A DNA stretch of 64,000 bases, from the NCBI RefSeq assembly GCF_900156865.1, contig NZ_LT732529.1, positions 1,143,784 to 1,207,783 of the forward strand, given 5' to 3'. A program made the position numbers and the translations under genes. The notes beneath the pieces were generated by a model that worked only from the letters and a program-made list of their open reading frames with translations, searched no databases and had not been told where the DNA came from. The DNA is from Litchfieldia sinesaloumensis. GTDB taxonomy: Bacteria; Bacillota; Bacilli; Bacillales; Bacillaceae_L. How positions within the stretch are numbered: position 1 is the first letter of the stretch; each line of letters begins with the position of its first letter. Of the stretch, positions 1 through 9,870 are shown in pieces.

Positions 1-92
1 AGGTCAATTCGTCAACCATTGAAATTGATAGATTTGTTGAATTAATGAAGCTATTAATTTTAAAATCTTATAAAAACAACAAAATTTAATAA

Positions 93-120
93 TTGATTAT
101 CTAAAAAATAGTGTTACAAT
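93..120 (+). promoter_or_regulatory. Probable sigma-A promoter of ilvD
   Basis: TTGATT at 93-98 and TACAAT at 115-120 are separated by 16 bases. The -10 box covers the ATG at 119-121, so that ATG cannot be the translation start; the start must lie downstream, which agrees with the ribosome binding site near 202-207. Confidence 0.55.
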
Positions 121-214
121 GAGTAATAATTTAAATTTTTTGATTTTACTTTATTCATCAAAAAAGCATAATCTTTTGTCGAATAAACGTAATTATATAT
201 TGGAGGTAACTATT

Positions 215-1897
215 ATGTCTGAACAACAACGTAGTAATATGATTAAATCAGGAATTGATCGAGCGCCACACCGAAGTTTACTTCGTGCTGCAGGTGTTAA
301 GGAAGAAGATTTTAACAAACCATTTATCGCAGTCGTAAACTCATATATTGATATTGTACCAGGTCATATTCATTTACAAGAGTTTGGTAAAATTGTAAAA
401 GATGCAATTCGAGAAGCTGGTGGAGTTCCATTTGAAATGAACACAATTGGTGTTGATGATGGTATTGCTATGGGTCATATCGGAATGAGATATTCCCTGC
501 CAAGCCGTGAGATCATCGCTGATTCAATTGAAACAGTTGTTGCCGCTCACTGGTTCGACGGTATGGTTTGTATTCCCAACTGTGATAAAATCACACCAGG
601 AATGATGATGGCTGCAATGCGTCTAAATATCCCGACTATCTTTGTTAGTGGTGGACCGATGGCAGCTGGACGTGATGCTGCTGGAAATCCACTTAACCTA
701 AACTCAGTATTTGAAGGCGTTGGTGCTTATCAATCTGGAAAAATTGATGAAGCGAGATTAACAGAACTCGAGCAATTTGCTTGTCCTACCTGCGGTTCAT
801 GTTCTGGTATGTTTACTGCGAATTCTATGAACTGTTTAGCAGAAGGTCTTGGATTAGCCCTCCCAGGAAACGGTACAATCTTAGCGGTTGCTGAAGAAAG
901 AAAAGAATTTGTTAAAAAATCTGCGAAACAATTAATGAATTTAATTGAAAAAGATATTAAACCACGTGATATCGTTACGATTGAAACAATCGATAATGCA
1001 TTCGCATTAGATATGGCAATGGGTGGATCTACGAATACTGTACTTCACACTCTTGCAATTGCTCAAGAAGCTGAAATTGAGTATTCACTAGAACGTATCA
1101 ATGAAATTGCAGCACGTGTTCCACACTTAGCGAAAATTGCTCCTGCATCTGATCATCATATTGAGGATGTGCATAATGCGGGTGGCGTTAGCGCAATTAT
1201 CAATGAATTGCTTAAAAAGCCAGGTGCAATTGATGGAGATCGTATAACTGTTAGTGGTAAAACATTACGTGAAAATGTAGAAGGCTGTGAAATTACAGAT
1301 CATAACGTCATCCGTCCACTTGAAAACCCTCACTCTGAAAAAGGCGGACTAGCTATCCTATTTGGTAACTTAGCTCCTGAGGGTGCTGTCGTTAAGGTTG
1401 GTGCGGTTGACCCTGAAGTTGGTGGATATCATAGAGGTCCAGCAGTGTGCTTCGATTCTCAAGAAGATGCCCTATCAGCAATCATTGTAGGTAAAGTTAA
1501 GGAAGGCGACGTAGTCGTTATTCGTTATGAAGGTCCTAAAGGTGGTCCAGGTATGCCGGAAATGCTTGCACCAACCTCTCAAATCGTTGGTCGCGGTCTT
1601 GGAGCAAAAGTCGGCTTAATTACTGACGGACGTTTCTCTGGTGCATCAAGAGGTATCTCAATCGGACATATTTCTCCTGAAGCTGCTGAAGGTGGTCCAA
1701 TTGCATTTGTTGAAGATGGCGACTTCATTGAGCTTGATTTAAATAATCGTACAATCAAATTAGAAGTCTCTGATGAAGAATTCGAAAAACGCAAGGCTAA
1801 TTGGAAAGGCTTTGAGCCAAAAGTGAAAAAAGGCTACCTAGCTCGCTATTCAAAATTAGTTACAAATGCAAGTTCTGGTGGAGTAATGAAATACTAG
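215..1897 (+). CDS. ilvD: Dihydroxy-acid dehydratase
   Basis: A 560-residue dihydroxy-acid dehydratase, the iron-sulfur enzyme that converts 2,3-dihydroxy-isovalerate and 2,3-dihydroxy-methylvalerate to the 2-oxo acids of valine and isoleucine synthesis. The cluster motifs CIPNCDK (Cys119 and Cys123) and [10 protein letters not shown] are present, and the length fits the IlvD family. The start at 215 is preceded by GGAGG at 202-206. An upstream in-frame ATG at 119 would add 32 unconserved-looking residues and overlaps the promoter. It stands alone here: no ilvB, ilvC or leu genes are adjacent. The stop codon overlaps an inverted-repeat arm that begins at 1896. Confidence 0.96.
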   Translation: MSEQQRSNMIKSGIDRAPHRSLLRAAGVKEEDFNKPFIAVVNSYIDIVPGHIHLQEFGKIVKDAIREAGGVPFEMNTIGVDDGIAMGHIGMRYSLPSREIIADSIETVVAAHWFDGMVCIPNCDKITPGMMMAAMRLNIPTIFVSGGPMAAGRDAAGNPLNLNSVFEGVGAYQSGKIDEARLTELEQFACPTCGSCSGMFTANSMNCLAEGLGLALPGNGTILAVAEERKEFVKKSAKQLMNLIEKDIKPRDIVTIETIDNAFALDMAMGGSTNTVLHTLAIAQEAEIEYSLERINEIAARVPHLAKIAPASDHHIEDVHNAGGVSAIINELLKKPGAIDGDRITVSGKTLRENVEGCEITDHNVIRPLENPHSEKGGLAILFGNLAPEGAVVKVGAVDPEVGGYHRGPAVCFDSQEDALSAIIVGKVKEGDVVVIRYEGPKGGPGMPEMLAPTSQIVGRGLGAKVGLITDGRFSGASRGISIGHISPEAAEGGPIAFVEDGDFIELDLNNRTIKLEVSDEEFEKRKANWKGFEPKVKKGYLARYSKLVTNASSGGVMKY

Positions 1898-2110
1898 GCT
1901 GTTCAGAGTGTAGACAAAGTCAATCTTGACTTTGTCTACACTCATTTTTCAAACAATACTAGTATGAATTACTTTCCCAGACTGTCTTGAAAACGCTTGT
2001 CATACAAGGCGCGCAGCCGATCGAAGACGCGAATAGAAGTTGCCTTCATGAGCGGACGAGAGAGGCAAGCAACGAAGTATGCGAGCGTTTGTCAACAGTC
2101 TGAACAGCCT
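1896..2110. repeat. Nested inverted-repeat element between ilvD and nadA
   Basis: The outer arms are about 26 bases: AGGCTGTTCAGA at 1896-1907, continuing TGT.GACAAA, is matched in reverse complement by 2085-2110. An inner inverted repeat starts CAGACTGT at 1978 and ends ACAGTCTG at 2102, enclosing a GC-richer core of about 125 bases. No protein is visible in it. It may be a small non-autonomous repeat of the kind scattered between Bacillus genes, but no second copy occurs in this window. Confidence 0.5.
1906..1949 (+). terminator. Rho-independent terminator of ilvD
   Basis: A perfect 18-base-pair stem, GAGTGTAGACAAAGTCAA at 1906-1923 with its complement at 1926-1943, has a 2-base loop and is followed by ATTTTT. 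It lies 9 bases after the ilvD stop. Confidence 0.85.
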
Positions 2111-2132
2111 GATATGATTCAGGCTGTTTTTT
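2103..2132 (+). terminator. Rho-independent terminator, plus orientation
   Basis: Stem AACAGCCTGA at 2103-2112 pairs with TCAGGCTGTT at 2119-2128, followed by TTTT. The T-run is on the plus strand, so it ends transcripts coming out of the repeat element or reading through from ilvD. It is not the terminator of nadA, which ends next to it on the other strand. Confidence 0.6.
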
Positions 2133-2137
2133 CGTAG

Positions 2138-3250
2138 TTATGCCCTTTGGAGCATTCTATTGAGTGCAAATATTGCATATTGAGCAATCTCATCAGGGAC
2201 CTTAATATGTTGGGTCAGCTCTCTTCTCTCAATCATCTCTAAAGACCAAGTTAAATGTGGTAAATCAATTCGATTCATCGTTAAACAAGCACATAGATGT
2301 GGATTAAGTGAAATGATTTCTTTATCAGGATGTTGTGTGATGATTCGTTGAACAAGATTCATCTCGGTTCCGATAGCCCATTTGCTACCTGATGGTGCCT
2401 TTTCAATCATTTCAATAATATAAGCAGTAGAACCTGCATAGTCCGCAAGAGCCACCGTTTCATAGGGGCACTCTGGATGAACGATAATATTCATTTCTGG
2501 TTTTGTTTTTCGGATATTCTCAACATTTGTTGGAGTGAAATTTTCATGGACGGAGCAATGTCCTTTCCAAAGAATGATTTTGATATCCTCTACTTTGCCT
2601 TTGTATCCTAAGGTATGATGAATTGGATCCCAAACAGCCATCTTATCTAGTGGAATTCCTAGCGTTTGTGCTGTGTTTCTTCCTAAATGCTGGTCAGGTA
2701 GGAATAAGATTCTTTCTTTTTGTGTAAACGCCCATTGGAGCATTTTCTTCGCGTTTGAAGATGTAACAGTTGCTCCCCCGTTTTTTCCGACGAATGCTTT
2801 AATCGCAGCGGTTGAATTAACATAAGTCAAAGGTAATATCGTATCACCGAAAATCTCTTGTAATTCGCTCCAGCACGTTTGTGTTTGGTTAATATCCGCC
2901 ATATCGGCCATTGAACACCCGGCTCTCATATCAGGTAAAAAAACTTTTTGTGACTCTGTCGTTAAAATGTCGGCTGTTTCTGCCATAAAGTGAACCCCAC
3001 AAAAAACAATAAACTCCGCATCTGTATTTTCAGCAGATAGTTGTGCAAGCTTTAAAGAATCTCCGGTTGCGTCTGCGAACTTTATCACTTCATCCTTTTG
3101 ATAATGATGACCCGGTATGAAAAGCCGCTTTCCTAAACGAGCCTTTATTTCAGAAACCCGTTCTTCCATTTCCTTTACGGATAAAGATTTATATTGTTCT
3201 GGAATGGTTGCTCCTGCTATATTCGTTTTCATCATTTCTAAAATGTTCAT
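2138..3250 (-). CDS. nadA: Quinolinate synthase
   Basis: A 370-residue quinolinate synthase, the 4Fe-4S enzyme that condenses iminoaspartate (from NadB) with dihydroxyacetone phosphate to give quinolinate in de novo NAD synthesis. The GHHYQKDEV segment near the N-terminus, the PDQHLGRN segment and conserved cysteines (HCSVH, HPECPYE, LCACL) are typical. The start at 3250 has an AGGAGG sequence 9 bases upstream; an ATG at 3256 is too close to that site. It lies 58 bases after nadB in the same orientation, and nadC, which separates them in B. subtilis, is absent. Confidence 0.95.
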   Translation of the reverse strand: MNILEMMKTNIAGATIPEQYKSLSVKEMEERVSEIKARLGKRLFIPGHHYQKDEVIKFADATGDSLKLAQLSAENTDAEFIVFCGVHFMAETADILTTESQKVFLPDMRAGCSMADMADINQTQTCWSELQEIFGDTILPLTYVNSTAAIKAFVGKNGGATVTSSNAKKMLQWAFTQKERILFLPDQHLGRNTAQTLGIPLDKMAVWDPIHHTLGYKGKVEDIKIILWKGHCSVHENFTPTNVENIRKTKPEMNIIVHPECPYETVALADYAGSTAYIIEMIEKAPSGSKWAIGTEMNLVQRIITQHPDKEIISLNPHLCACLTMNRIDLPHLTWSLEMIERRELTQHIKVPDEIAQYAIFALNRMLQRA

Positions 3251-3308
3251 AAACATTCTCCTCCTTATAAAGATGGATGTTCCATTGTACACACCTATAT
3301 TTCTGGCA

Positions 3309-4862
3309 TTATGAATAAACGATAGTTTCAAAGGTTTTCCCTTGAATAATCTCTTTTTTGTACCATGAATGATTGTCTTCTGCTGGATAGTCCTCACGGA
3401 AGTGACCACCCCTACTTTCAGTCCTCATGATTGCAGACCTTGCGATTAACCATCCCACAGTAATCATGTTTACTAACTCGAGCTGTTCAAGTGATAAGTG
3501 AATAGGTGCAATGCCTTCAAATTCCTGTTTGTACGTTTCGAACCATTCGATTGCATATTGAAGACGCGCATGATTCCGCACAATTCCAACATTGTCCATC
3601 ATCATTTCTTGAATTTGTGCTTTTGAAGGTAGTTTAAGAGTATCGTATCTGATATGTACTGAATTGCTTACGGAATTGTGAAACGAGCTATTTGGTGAAT
3701 AATCTTTAAGAATATCTCTAGCAACAATATTCCCAAATACAATTCCTTCAAGTAATGAGTTGCTAGCTAGCCGGTTGGCTCCATGTACGCCGGTACATGC
3801 GACTTCACCGACAGCATACAAACTAGGTATGGATGTAAGTCCTTTCACATCAGTTTTAACTCCTCCCATTGAAAAATGGGCTCCTGGTACTACTGGTAAC
3901 AGGGCTCTCTCCAGTGGAATCTCATTTTCGATACAAAGATTGGTGATCGTTGGAAAGCGTACTGTAAAATCATCTATCATGGAGATGTCTAAATAGACTT
4001 TATTACCACGACTGTTTTCATTGAAAATGGCACGAGCAACAACATCTCTTGGCGCTAAATCCAATAAGGGATGGATACCACTCATGATGGGTTTACAATC
4101 TTGATCTACAAGGATTGCCCCCTCTCCCCTTACTGCCTCTGAAACAAGTCCACAGGTTTTACCTTCTTTGTGTAATAAGGTCGGATGAAATTGAATAAAT
4201 TCCAAATCATATAACTTAGCGCCGGCTCGATAGGCCATTGCGAGACCATCCCCACAAATCGTTTTGTCATTCGAGGTAGACGAGTATAGGCCGCCACATC
4301 CCCCGGTTGCTAGAATTGTATAATCTGCAATATATTCCTCAATCGTATGGTCAGATGCTAATGCTTTAACTCCAATACAGCGGTTATTTTCAATCATAAA
4401 ATCAATCGCTGTTCGATCCTCTATAATTTGCACCCGCTCCTTGACCTTGCCTACCATATACATAACCAAGGCTTTCCCTGTAGCGTCACCCCCTGCATGG
4501 AGGATTCGTCTTGTCGAATGAGCCCCTTCTTTGCCCAACAAAAGATTTTCGTCCTCGTCTTTATCAAATTCCATTCCATTATTTATCAGATCGATTAGAT
4601 AATCTGGCCCCTTCTTAACTAAAATGTCAACTGCAGTTTCATCGTTGTGATAGCAACCAGCCGAAACAGTATCCTTAAAATGAGATTGCCAAGAATCATC
4701 TTTTCCGATGCTTGTAGCGACACCGCCTTGAGCCAAAATGGAGTTACTATTTGTCACTTTTGACTTTGTGATTATAATCACATTCTTATCCGCACTTAAT
4801 TGGTAAGCAGCGGTCAATGCTGATATTCCACTGCCAATAATAATGATGTTGCTTCTTGGCAT
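3309..4862 (-). CDS. nadB: L-aspartate oxidase
   Basis: A 517-residue FAD-dependent L-aspartate oxidase that makes iminoaspartate for NadA. The N-terminal [14 protein letters not shown] motif binds [12 protein letters not shown] and [13 protein letters not shown] are succinate dehydrogenase/NadB-family motifs. The start at 4862 follows an AGGGAGG site; eight extra in-frame codons upstream lack one. It is the first gene of the nadBA operon and is divergent from nadS across a 213-base control region likely bound by NiaR. Confidence 0.95.
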   Translation of the reverse strand: MPRSNIIIIGSGISALTAAYQLSADKNVIIITKSKVTNSNSILAQGGVATSIGKDDSWQSHFKDTVSAGCYHNDETAVDILVKKGPDYLIDLINNGMEFDKDEDENLLLGKEGAHSTRRILHAGGDATGKALVMYMVGKVKERVQIIEDRTAIDFMIENNRCIGVKALASDHTIEEYIADYTILATGGCGGLYSSTSNDKTICGDGLAMAYRAGAKLYDLEFIQFHPTLLHKEGKTCGLVSEAVRGEGAILVDQDCKPIMSGIHPLLDLAPRDVVARAIFNENSRGNKVYLDISMIDDFTVRFPTITNLCIENEIPLERALLPVVPGAHFSMGGVKTDVKGLTSIPSLYAVGEVACTGVHGANRLASNSLLEGIVFGNIVARDILKDYSPNSSFHNSVSNSVHIRYDTLKLPSKAQIQEMMMDNVGIVRNHARLQYAIEWFETYKQEFEGIAPIHLSLEQLELVNMITVGWLIARSAIMRTESRGGHFREDYPAEDNHSWYKKEIIQGKTFETIVYS

Positions 4863-4930
4863 TCGATAAGCCTCCCTAAACACCATTTTTTAAGGTTTTT
4901 TCAACAAATGATGGATTGTTAATATACATC

Positions 4931-4976
4931 TGTCTTGACACCTATATTTACACAAATGTAGACTAATGACAAGATA
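4931..4976. promoter_or_regulatory. Divergent nadBA / nadS-niaR promoter with candidate NiaR operator
   Basis: TGTCTTGACA at 4931-4940 is itself palindromic. A partner, ATGACAAGATA at 4966-4976, lies downstream in inverted orientation. TTGACA at 4935-4940 with TAGACT 18 bases on is a possible plus promoter, and TTGTCA-17-AAATAT is a possible minus promoter, so a repressor bound here would block both. Its place between nadB and nadS-niaR is where Bacillus NiaR (NadR/YrxA) acts. The operator assignment is inference. Confidence 0.5.
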
Positions 4977-5075
4977 TTTTTTAATCAAATCACATCAATT
5001 TTGGTGGAAATATATAAAGTTATATTTGATAGTTTCATATACTTTTCTAGAGAGTTTGAAAGGATGGTAAAGACT

Positions 5076-6209
5076 ATGATTTATTTAGATTATGCAGCTA
5101 CGACCCCAATCCGCGAAGAAGTACTTCATGCTTATAATGAGGTGTCAAAAAATTATTATGGAAATCCAAGTAGTTTACATGACGTTGGCTCAAATGCGAA
5201 GCAATTGCTAGAATTGTGTCGTAAGGAGCTTGCTGATAAAATAAATGGAGATTCAGATGGCGTATTTTTTACTAGCGGAGGCACTGAATCAAATCAATTA
5301 GCGATTCGCTCACTTCTAGATGCACATAAAACAAAAGGAAACCATTTGATTACAAGTTCTACCGAACATTCATCCATTCATAATCTATGTAAGCAACTTG
5401 AAACAGAAGGATTTGATGTCACATACCTCCCCGCTGACCAATATGGGCAGGTTCGTTTGGAGGATTTACAATCGGTGGTTACGGATCAAACGATTTTAGT
5501 GTCGATTCAGTTTGCAAATCCTGAAATTGGTACAATCCAGCCAATTAAAGAAATCGGTGAATTCCTTCATGACCATAATATTCTGTTCCACAGTGATTGT
5601 GTACAGGCTTTTGGTAAGGTTCCAATTAATGTGAAGCAGCTACATATCGATAGCTTGTCAATTTCTAGCCATAAGATAAATGGACCAAAGGGTGTTGGTG
5701 CTTCCTATATAAGTCCTTCTGTGAGGTGGGTACAACAAATACCTGGAACCTCACATGAAAACGGATTTCGTCCTGGAACGGTGAATGTACCTGGAATCGC
5801 ATCCTTCATTACTGCTGTACAGCTTATATGTAGCGAAATGGAAGTGAATACTGTCAAGTATCAAGAATTGCGAAAGCGGCTTGTTACGGGGATTGAAACG
5901 ATAGGACACCCTATTCTAGTTGAAGGGCATGCAATAGACCAGCTTCCACATATTGTTGGTTTGTCCGTTGCAGGATTGCAAGGCCAATATGTCATGCTTG
6001 AATTCAACCGTCGTGGAATTGCAATTTCCACTGGGAGCGCGTGTCAAATTGGTTCTCAATCCCCTTCTAAGACGATGCTGGCAATCGGTAAATCAAAAGA
6101 TGAAGCAAAACAGCTAATTCGTCTATCCTTTGGACATATGACAAAGGAAGATGACATTGATAAAGCAGTAGACGTTTTAGGAAACATTACACAACAGCTT
6201 TATGTGTAA
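5076..6209 (+). CDS. nadS: Cysteine desulfurase of the NadS/NifS type
   Basis: A 377-residue PLP-dependent cysteine desulfurase. YLDYAATTP at the N-terminus, the cofactor lysine in SSHKINGPKG and the persulfide-forming cysteine in STGSACQIGS identify the family. Known Bacillus homologues in this position (nifS/nadS) supply sulfur for the NadA iron-sulfur cluster, and the context supports that. The start at 5076 follows AAAGGATGG; earlier in-frame starts are poorly placed. Its 3' end lies 16 bases before niaR. Confidence 0.92.
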   Translation: MIYLDYAATTPIREEVLHAYNEVSKNYYGNPSSLHDVGSNAKQLLELCRKELADKINGDSDGVFFTSGGTESNQLAIRSLLDAHKTKGNHLITSSTEHSSIHNLCKQLETEGFDVTYLPADQYGQVRLEDLQSVVTDQTILVSIQFANPEIGTIQPIKEIGEFLHDHNILFHSDCVQAFGKVPINVKQLHIDSLSISSHKINGPKGVGASYISPSVRWVQQIPGTSHENGFRPGTVNVPGIASFITAVQLICSEMEVNTVKYQELRKRLVTGIETIGHPILVEGHAIDQLPHIVGLSVAGLQGQYVMLEFNRRGIAISTGSACQIGSQSPSKTMLAIGKSKDEAKQLIRLSFGHMTKEDDIDKAVDVLGNITQQLYV

Positions 6210-6225
6210 TATTGGAGGGAAAAAA

Positions 6226-6768
6226 ATGAGTGGAGATAAAAAACTATTAGGGGAAAAACGAAGAGAAACAATCGTAAAATGGTTAAAAGACAGCCCCCAC
6301 CCCATAATTGGAGAGGAACTGTCAAAACGCGCAAATGTCAGTCGGCAGGTCATTGTGCAGGATATCTCATTATTAAAAGCTAAAAATGAACCAATTGTTG
6401 CAACCAGCCAGGGCTATATCTATTTAGGGGAACAATCAAAGCAGGAAAATTATTCACGGATTATAGCGTGTAAGCATTCATCAGAGGAAACGGAAAAAGA
6501 ACTCAATATTCTAGTTGATAATGGTGTAATTGTTCGAGATGTAATTGTAGAGCACCCTGTATATGGTGATCTTGCGGGTTCATTGATGATTAAAAATCGG
6601 TTTGAGGTAAAACGTTTTATTGAAAGAGTTTCAGAAACGAACGCCTCCCTCCTATCGTTATTAACGAATGGTGTGCATCTACATACCATTGAAGCAGATT
6701 CAGTTGAAAAAATAGATGCAGCCTGTAAGGCTCTACGTGAAGTGAATATTTTATTAAGTGATCAATAA
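6226..6768 (+). CDS. niaR: NAD biosynthesis repressor NiaR
   Basis: A 180-residue regulator with an N-terminal winged helix-turn-helix (about residues 10-60, HTH_11 type) and a C-terminal 3H domain, so called for three conserved histidines; candidates are in ACKHS, EHPVYGD and GVHLHT. Members (B. subtilis NadR/YrxA) bind nicotinate and repress NAD synthesis genes. The start follows GGAGGG at 6213-6218. It is cotranscribed with nadS and sits beside the nadBA operon it presumably represses. Confidence 0.92.
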   Translation: MSGDKKLLGEKRRETIVKWLKDSPHPIIGEELSKRANVSRQVIVQDISLLKAKNEPIVATSQGYIYLGEQSKQENYSRIIACKHSSEETEKELNILVDNGVIVRDVIVEHPVYGDLAGSLMIKNRFEVKRFIERVSETNASLLSLLTNGVHLHTIEADSVEKIDAACKALREVNILLSDQ

Positions 6769-6772
6769 AAAG

Positions 6773-6806
6773 AGAGCAACAGCTACGATTTGGCTGTTGC
6801 TCTTTT
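6773..6806. terminator. Terminator after niaR
   Basis: An 11-base-pair stem, AGAGCAACAGC with GCTGTTGCTCT, is followed by TTTT. It stands just after the niaR stop and before the convergent htpG end, so it could serve both strands. Confidence 0.85.
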
Positions 6807-6854
6807 GAGATTTTTCATTATTGGCTATCATCCAAAAATGGAAACACAAAATTA

Positions 6855-8735
6855 TCAAACCATAATTTTACAAATATCATTTGTAAATTCAACAGGATCT
6901 TGAATTGGTAATCCTTCAATAAGCAGTGCTTGATTATACAATAGATGAGTGTATAAATCTAATTTTGTTTTATCATTTTCAAATGCATTTTTTAAAGAAT
7001 GGAAAACTTCATGATTTATGTTAATCTCCAATACTTTATCAGCCTTAATGTTTTGATTATCAGGCATTGCATTTAACACTTTTTCCATTTCAATCGAAAT
7101 CTCGCCATCTGTTGATAAACAAACGGGATGTGTTTTTAGTCGTTTTGAAATTCTAACATCTTTTACCTTACCATCGAGTGTATTTTTCATATAATCAAAG
7201 AGTTCTTTGTTTTCGTTTTGTTCAGCTTCTGTCGACTTCTCATCTTCGTTTGGCTCAAAGCCTAGATCACTACTAGATACGGATTTGAATTCTTTTTCCT
7301 TATAACTCATAATCATTTTAATTGCAAACTCATCGATATCCTCAGTGAAATACAGAATTTCATAGCCTTTATCAGCCACAAGTTCAGTTTGAGGCAGTTT
7401 GCTGATACGTTCAACAGAATCACCGGTAGCATAATAAATATACTTCTGTTCTTCCGGCATTCTAGCTACATATTCATCTAGTGTAACAAGCGTATCCTCT
7501 TTGGAAGAATGGAAAAGTAATAAATCTTGTAAAGTCTCTTTATTGCTTCCAAAATCACTATACACACCAAATTTAAGTTGACGCCCAAAGCTATTATAGA
7601 ACTTTTCATATGTTTCACGATCATTTTTTAACATGCTTTGAAGTTCGCTTTTGATCTTTTTATTGATGTTTTTCGCAATTAGCTTTAATTGACGGTCCTG
7701 TTGAAGAATCTCACGTGAAATATTCAGGGATAAATCTTCTGAATCCACTAAACCTTTTACAAAGCTAAAATAATCCGGTAGCAAATCTGCGCATTTATTC
7801 ATAATTAAAACGCCGTTTGAATAGAGCTCCAGCCCTTTTTCATATTCCTTTGAGTAATAATCAAATGGGATATTCTCAGGGATATATAGAATTGCATTGT
7901 AGCGAATAGTTCCATCAACACTAATGTGAATATGCTTTAACGGCTTGTCAAAACCATAGTGCTTTTCATTATAGAATTTTTCATAGTCTTCATCTGTTAG
8001 CTCGCTTTTGTTCTTTCTCCAAATAGGAACCATACTGTTGATCGTCTCTTCTTCTGTAACCTGCTCATATTCGGAATCGCTGCCTTCTTTAAGCTTACTA
8101 GTCGTAACGTCCATCTTGATTGGATAGCGAATGAAATCAGAATACTTTTTAATAATAGATTTTAAGCGGTATTCCTCTAAAAACTCATCATATGATTCAT
8201 CTTCTGTGTTCTCTTTGATTTGTAAAATAATCTCTGTTCCGACAGTGTCCTTATCAACAGTTTCAATGGTATAGCCATCTGCACCCTTTGATTCCCACTT
8301 ATACGCTTCGTCGCTATCGAGGGCCTTACTAATAACGGTTACTACGTCAGCAACCATGAAGGCGGCATAAAATCCTACACCAAATTGTCCAATAATATCA
8401 TGGCCATCTTTGATTTCTGTTTCTTTCTTAAAAGCTAATGAACCACTTTTGGCAATTGTTCCAAGGTTAGTCTCGAGCTCTTCCTTTGTCATCCCAATTC
8501 CAGTATCTGAAATGGTGAGCGTTCGATTCTCTTTATCAGCTGTGATTTTGATGAAATAGTGTTCTTTATTAAATTCATAACGCTCATCAGTTAATGCCTT
8601 GTAATAGATTTTATCAATTGCATCACTTGAGTTCGAGATAAGCTCTCGTAAAAAGACTTCTTTCTGCGAATAAATAGAGTTGATCATCATTTCTAATAAC
8701 CTTTTAGACTCTGCTTTAAATTGTTTCTTTGCCAT
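6855..8735 (-). CDS. htpG: Molecular chaperone HtpG (Hsp90)
   Basis: A 626-residue cytosolic Hsp90 chaperone. The GHKL ATPase domain carries [12 protein letters not shown], the DTGIGM motif and [11 protein letters not shown]; the middle and C-terminal dimerisation domains follow, and the length is the usual one. A strong ribosome binding site (AAAGGAGAT) precedes the start. Upstream lie a sigma-A-like promoter and a perfect CIRCE operator, so HrcA heat-shock control is likely. This differs from B. subtilis, where htpG is not a CIRCE gene. Confidence 0.97.
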   Translation of the reverse strand: MAKKQFKAESKRLLEMMINSIYSQKEVFLRELISNSSDAIDKIYYKALTDERYEFNKEHYFIKITADKENRTLTISDTGIGMTKEELETNLGTIAKSGSLAFKKETEIKDGHDIIGQFGVGFYAAFMVADVVTVISKALDSDEAYKWESKGADGYTIETVDKDTVGTEIILQIKENTEDESYDEFLEEYRLKSIIKKYSDFIRYPIKMDVTTSKLKEGSDSEYEQVTEEETINSMVPIWRKNKSELTDEDYEKFYNEKHYGFDKPLKHIHISVDGTIRYNAILYIPENIPFDYYSKEYEKGLELYSNGVLIMNKCADLLPDYFSFVKGLVDSEDLSLNISREILQQDRQLKLIAKNINKKIKSELQSMLKNDRETYEKFYNSFGRQLKFGVYSDFGSNKETLQDLLLFHSSKEDTLVTLDEYVARMPEEQKYIYYATGDSVERISKLPQTELVADKGYEILYFTEDIDEFAIKMIMSYKEKEFKSVSSSDLGFEPNEDEKSTEAEQNENKELFDYMKNTLDGKVKDVRISKRLKTHPVCLSTDGEISIEMEKVLNAMPDNQNIKADKVLEININHEVFHSLKNAFENDKTKLDLYTHLLYNQALLIEGLPIQDPVEFTNDICKIMV

Positions 8736-8782
8736 AGTAGATCTCCTTTCCGTTATATACGATGATTACAAAAGTAAATAGA

Positions 8783-8809
8783 TTAGCACTCGCGACAACG
8801 GAGTGCTAA
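8783..8809 (-). promoter_or_regulatory. CIRCE operator for HrcA upstream of htpG
   Basis: TTAGCACTC at 8783-8791, a 9-base spacer, and GAGTGCTAA at 8801-8809 form a perfect inverted repeat identical to the CIRCE consensus. It lies just downstream of the htpG -10 box, in the transcribed leader, where HrcA normally blocks transcription. Confidence 0.95.
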
Positions 8810-8820
8810 TGCCCAATTTT

Positions 8821-8849
8821 TTAATACCATATATTTTTTACTCTGTCAA
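8821..8849 (-). promoter_or_regulatory. htpG promoter
   Basis: On the minus strand TTGACA (8849-8844) and TATTAA (8826-8821) are separated by 17 bases. The transcript would start just before the CIRCE element. The -35 box directly abuts the stop codon of the upstream patatin gene. Confidence 0.7.
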
Positions 8850-9776
8850 TTAACTCGATATTTCTTTATTCAAAAAACTAGCTATTTCGTCTTTATGCTT
8901 TTGATAGGTTTGATTTCCAAGTTCGATAAGAAATTCGACATATTCAGGTGCGTCAAATGGAACCTCCTGTCCAAGGTCTTCGTTTATTCGCAAATAGTTC
9001 TCCTTAAGCAGATGCTGACAATGGTAAGTTACTGATTCAGATGATAAGTGTAGAGCGAGATCTAGTAGTTTAGGTTTCATTCTCATTGAAGGAAGATGAA
9101 ATGGTAACCATTTGTTTACGCCCCATTCCTTCTTTGTTTCAATTGAAAAGTCAATCCTTTGCAGACCAGTCCCTATCGACATAATTTGAATAGAAGCTAA
9201 GTCCATTTCAAAATGGTTTTGGGCTTCTGTAATACAGACGAGTGATGGGTTATTTGCCCAAAGTCCTCCATCAATCGCTAAGTAGTGATTATTAACATTA
9301 TTAGGTGGAAAAAAGACGGGTGCCGAACATGAAGACAGAACAGCGTCCCAAAGCTTTATGGAATGGTCGTTCTGTTTTTTTGCTTCCCCATAATTTGTTC
9401 GATGGACAAATGGGTTTCCATGTGTTACGTCAACGGTTGGAATTAGTAAGGGTTTTTCTATATCGTGAAGAGTTATGTCACCAAACGCCTCTTGGATGTA
9501 ATGACGTAAATACCGATCACTGTAGACACTTTTCAAAAAGCCAAATGGTGATTGTTTTTTAAAAATCTTCCCGCCATATTTAATATAACTATCTTGAACA
9601 TCTTCCATATCAATGTTTACAACTGCAGAAGCCGCTACAATTGAACCTGTGCTTGTCCCTGCTAACATATCAAACAAATTTGAGATAGGTTGCTTATATT
9701 CTTTTTCGATGGCTTGTAATATGGCAACAGCAAAGACTCCGCGAATTCCGCCCCCATCAATGCATAGGATTTTCAT
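8850..9776 (-). CDS. Patatin-like phospholipase
   Basis: A 308-residue patatin-family lipid acyl hydrolase. The oxyanion-hole motif DGGGIRG (residues 7-13), the nucleophile motif GTSTG (Ser in GxSxG) and the catalytic aspartate in DGGLWANNPS are all present, so the Ser-Asp dyad is intact. No signal peptide or membrane helix is seen, so it should be cytosolic. CBASS-type effectors share this fold, but no nucleotide cyclase lies nearby, so a stand-alone lipase is the safer call. AAGGGGAAG precedes the start. Confidence 0.88.
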   Translation of the reverse strand: MKILCIDGGGIRGVFAVAILQAIEKEYKQPISNLFDMLAGTSTGSIVAASAVVNIDMEDVQDSYIKYGGKIFKKQSPFGFLKSVYSDRYLRHYIQEAFGDITLHDIEKPLLIPTVDVTHGNPFVHRTNYGEAKKQNDHSIKLWDAVLSSCSAPVFFPPNNVNNHYLAIDGGLWANNPSLVCITEAQNHFEMDLASIQIMSIGTGLQRIDFSIETKKEWGVNKWLPFHLPSMRMKPKLLDLALHLSSESVTYHCQHLLKENYLRINEDLGQEVPFDAPEYVEFLIELGNQTYQKHKDEIASFLNKEISS

Positions 9777-9842
9777 ATTCTTCCCCTTTTAAAAATGTTT
9801 TTCTTATTAGTATTCCCTTGGGGGAATGTAGGTATAAGCAGT

Positions 9843-9869
9843 AAAAAAGATGCCCAAAAAGGACATCTT
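9843..9869 (-). terminator. Terminator of the selB-selW operon
   Basis: On the minus strand AAGATGTCC, a TTTTT loop and GGGCATCTT are followed by a T-run (9848-9843). It begins 2 bases after the stop of the SelW-like gene, which supports reading that gene through its UGA to 9871. Confidence 0.8.
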
Positions 9870-9870
9870 A

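Noticed and set aside
30-160. CodY operator upstream of ilvD
   Set aside because: AT-rich matches such as AATTTTTTGATTTTA differ too much from AATTTTCWGAAAATT to be claimed.
119-214. N-terminal extension of IlvD from ATG 119
   Set aside because: The ATG sits in the -10 box, and the 32 extra residues do not fit IlvD; a strong ribosome site precedes 215.
2138-4862. Extra nadC hidden between nadB and nadA
   Set aside because: Only 58 bases separate the two genes; no quinolinate phosphoribosyltransferase segment exists in any frame.
9305-9562. 85-codon plus-strand ORF opposite the patatin gene
   Set aside because: Shadow of a well-supported gene, with no ribosome site or family resemblance. 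Many other antisense ORFs were dropped for the same reason.
8850-9776. CBASS antiphage operon based on the patatin effector
   Set aside because: No CD-NTase, ubiquitin-like or HORMA genes are nearby; neighbours are htpG and sel genes.
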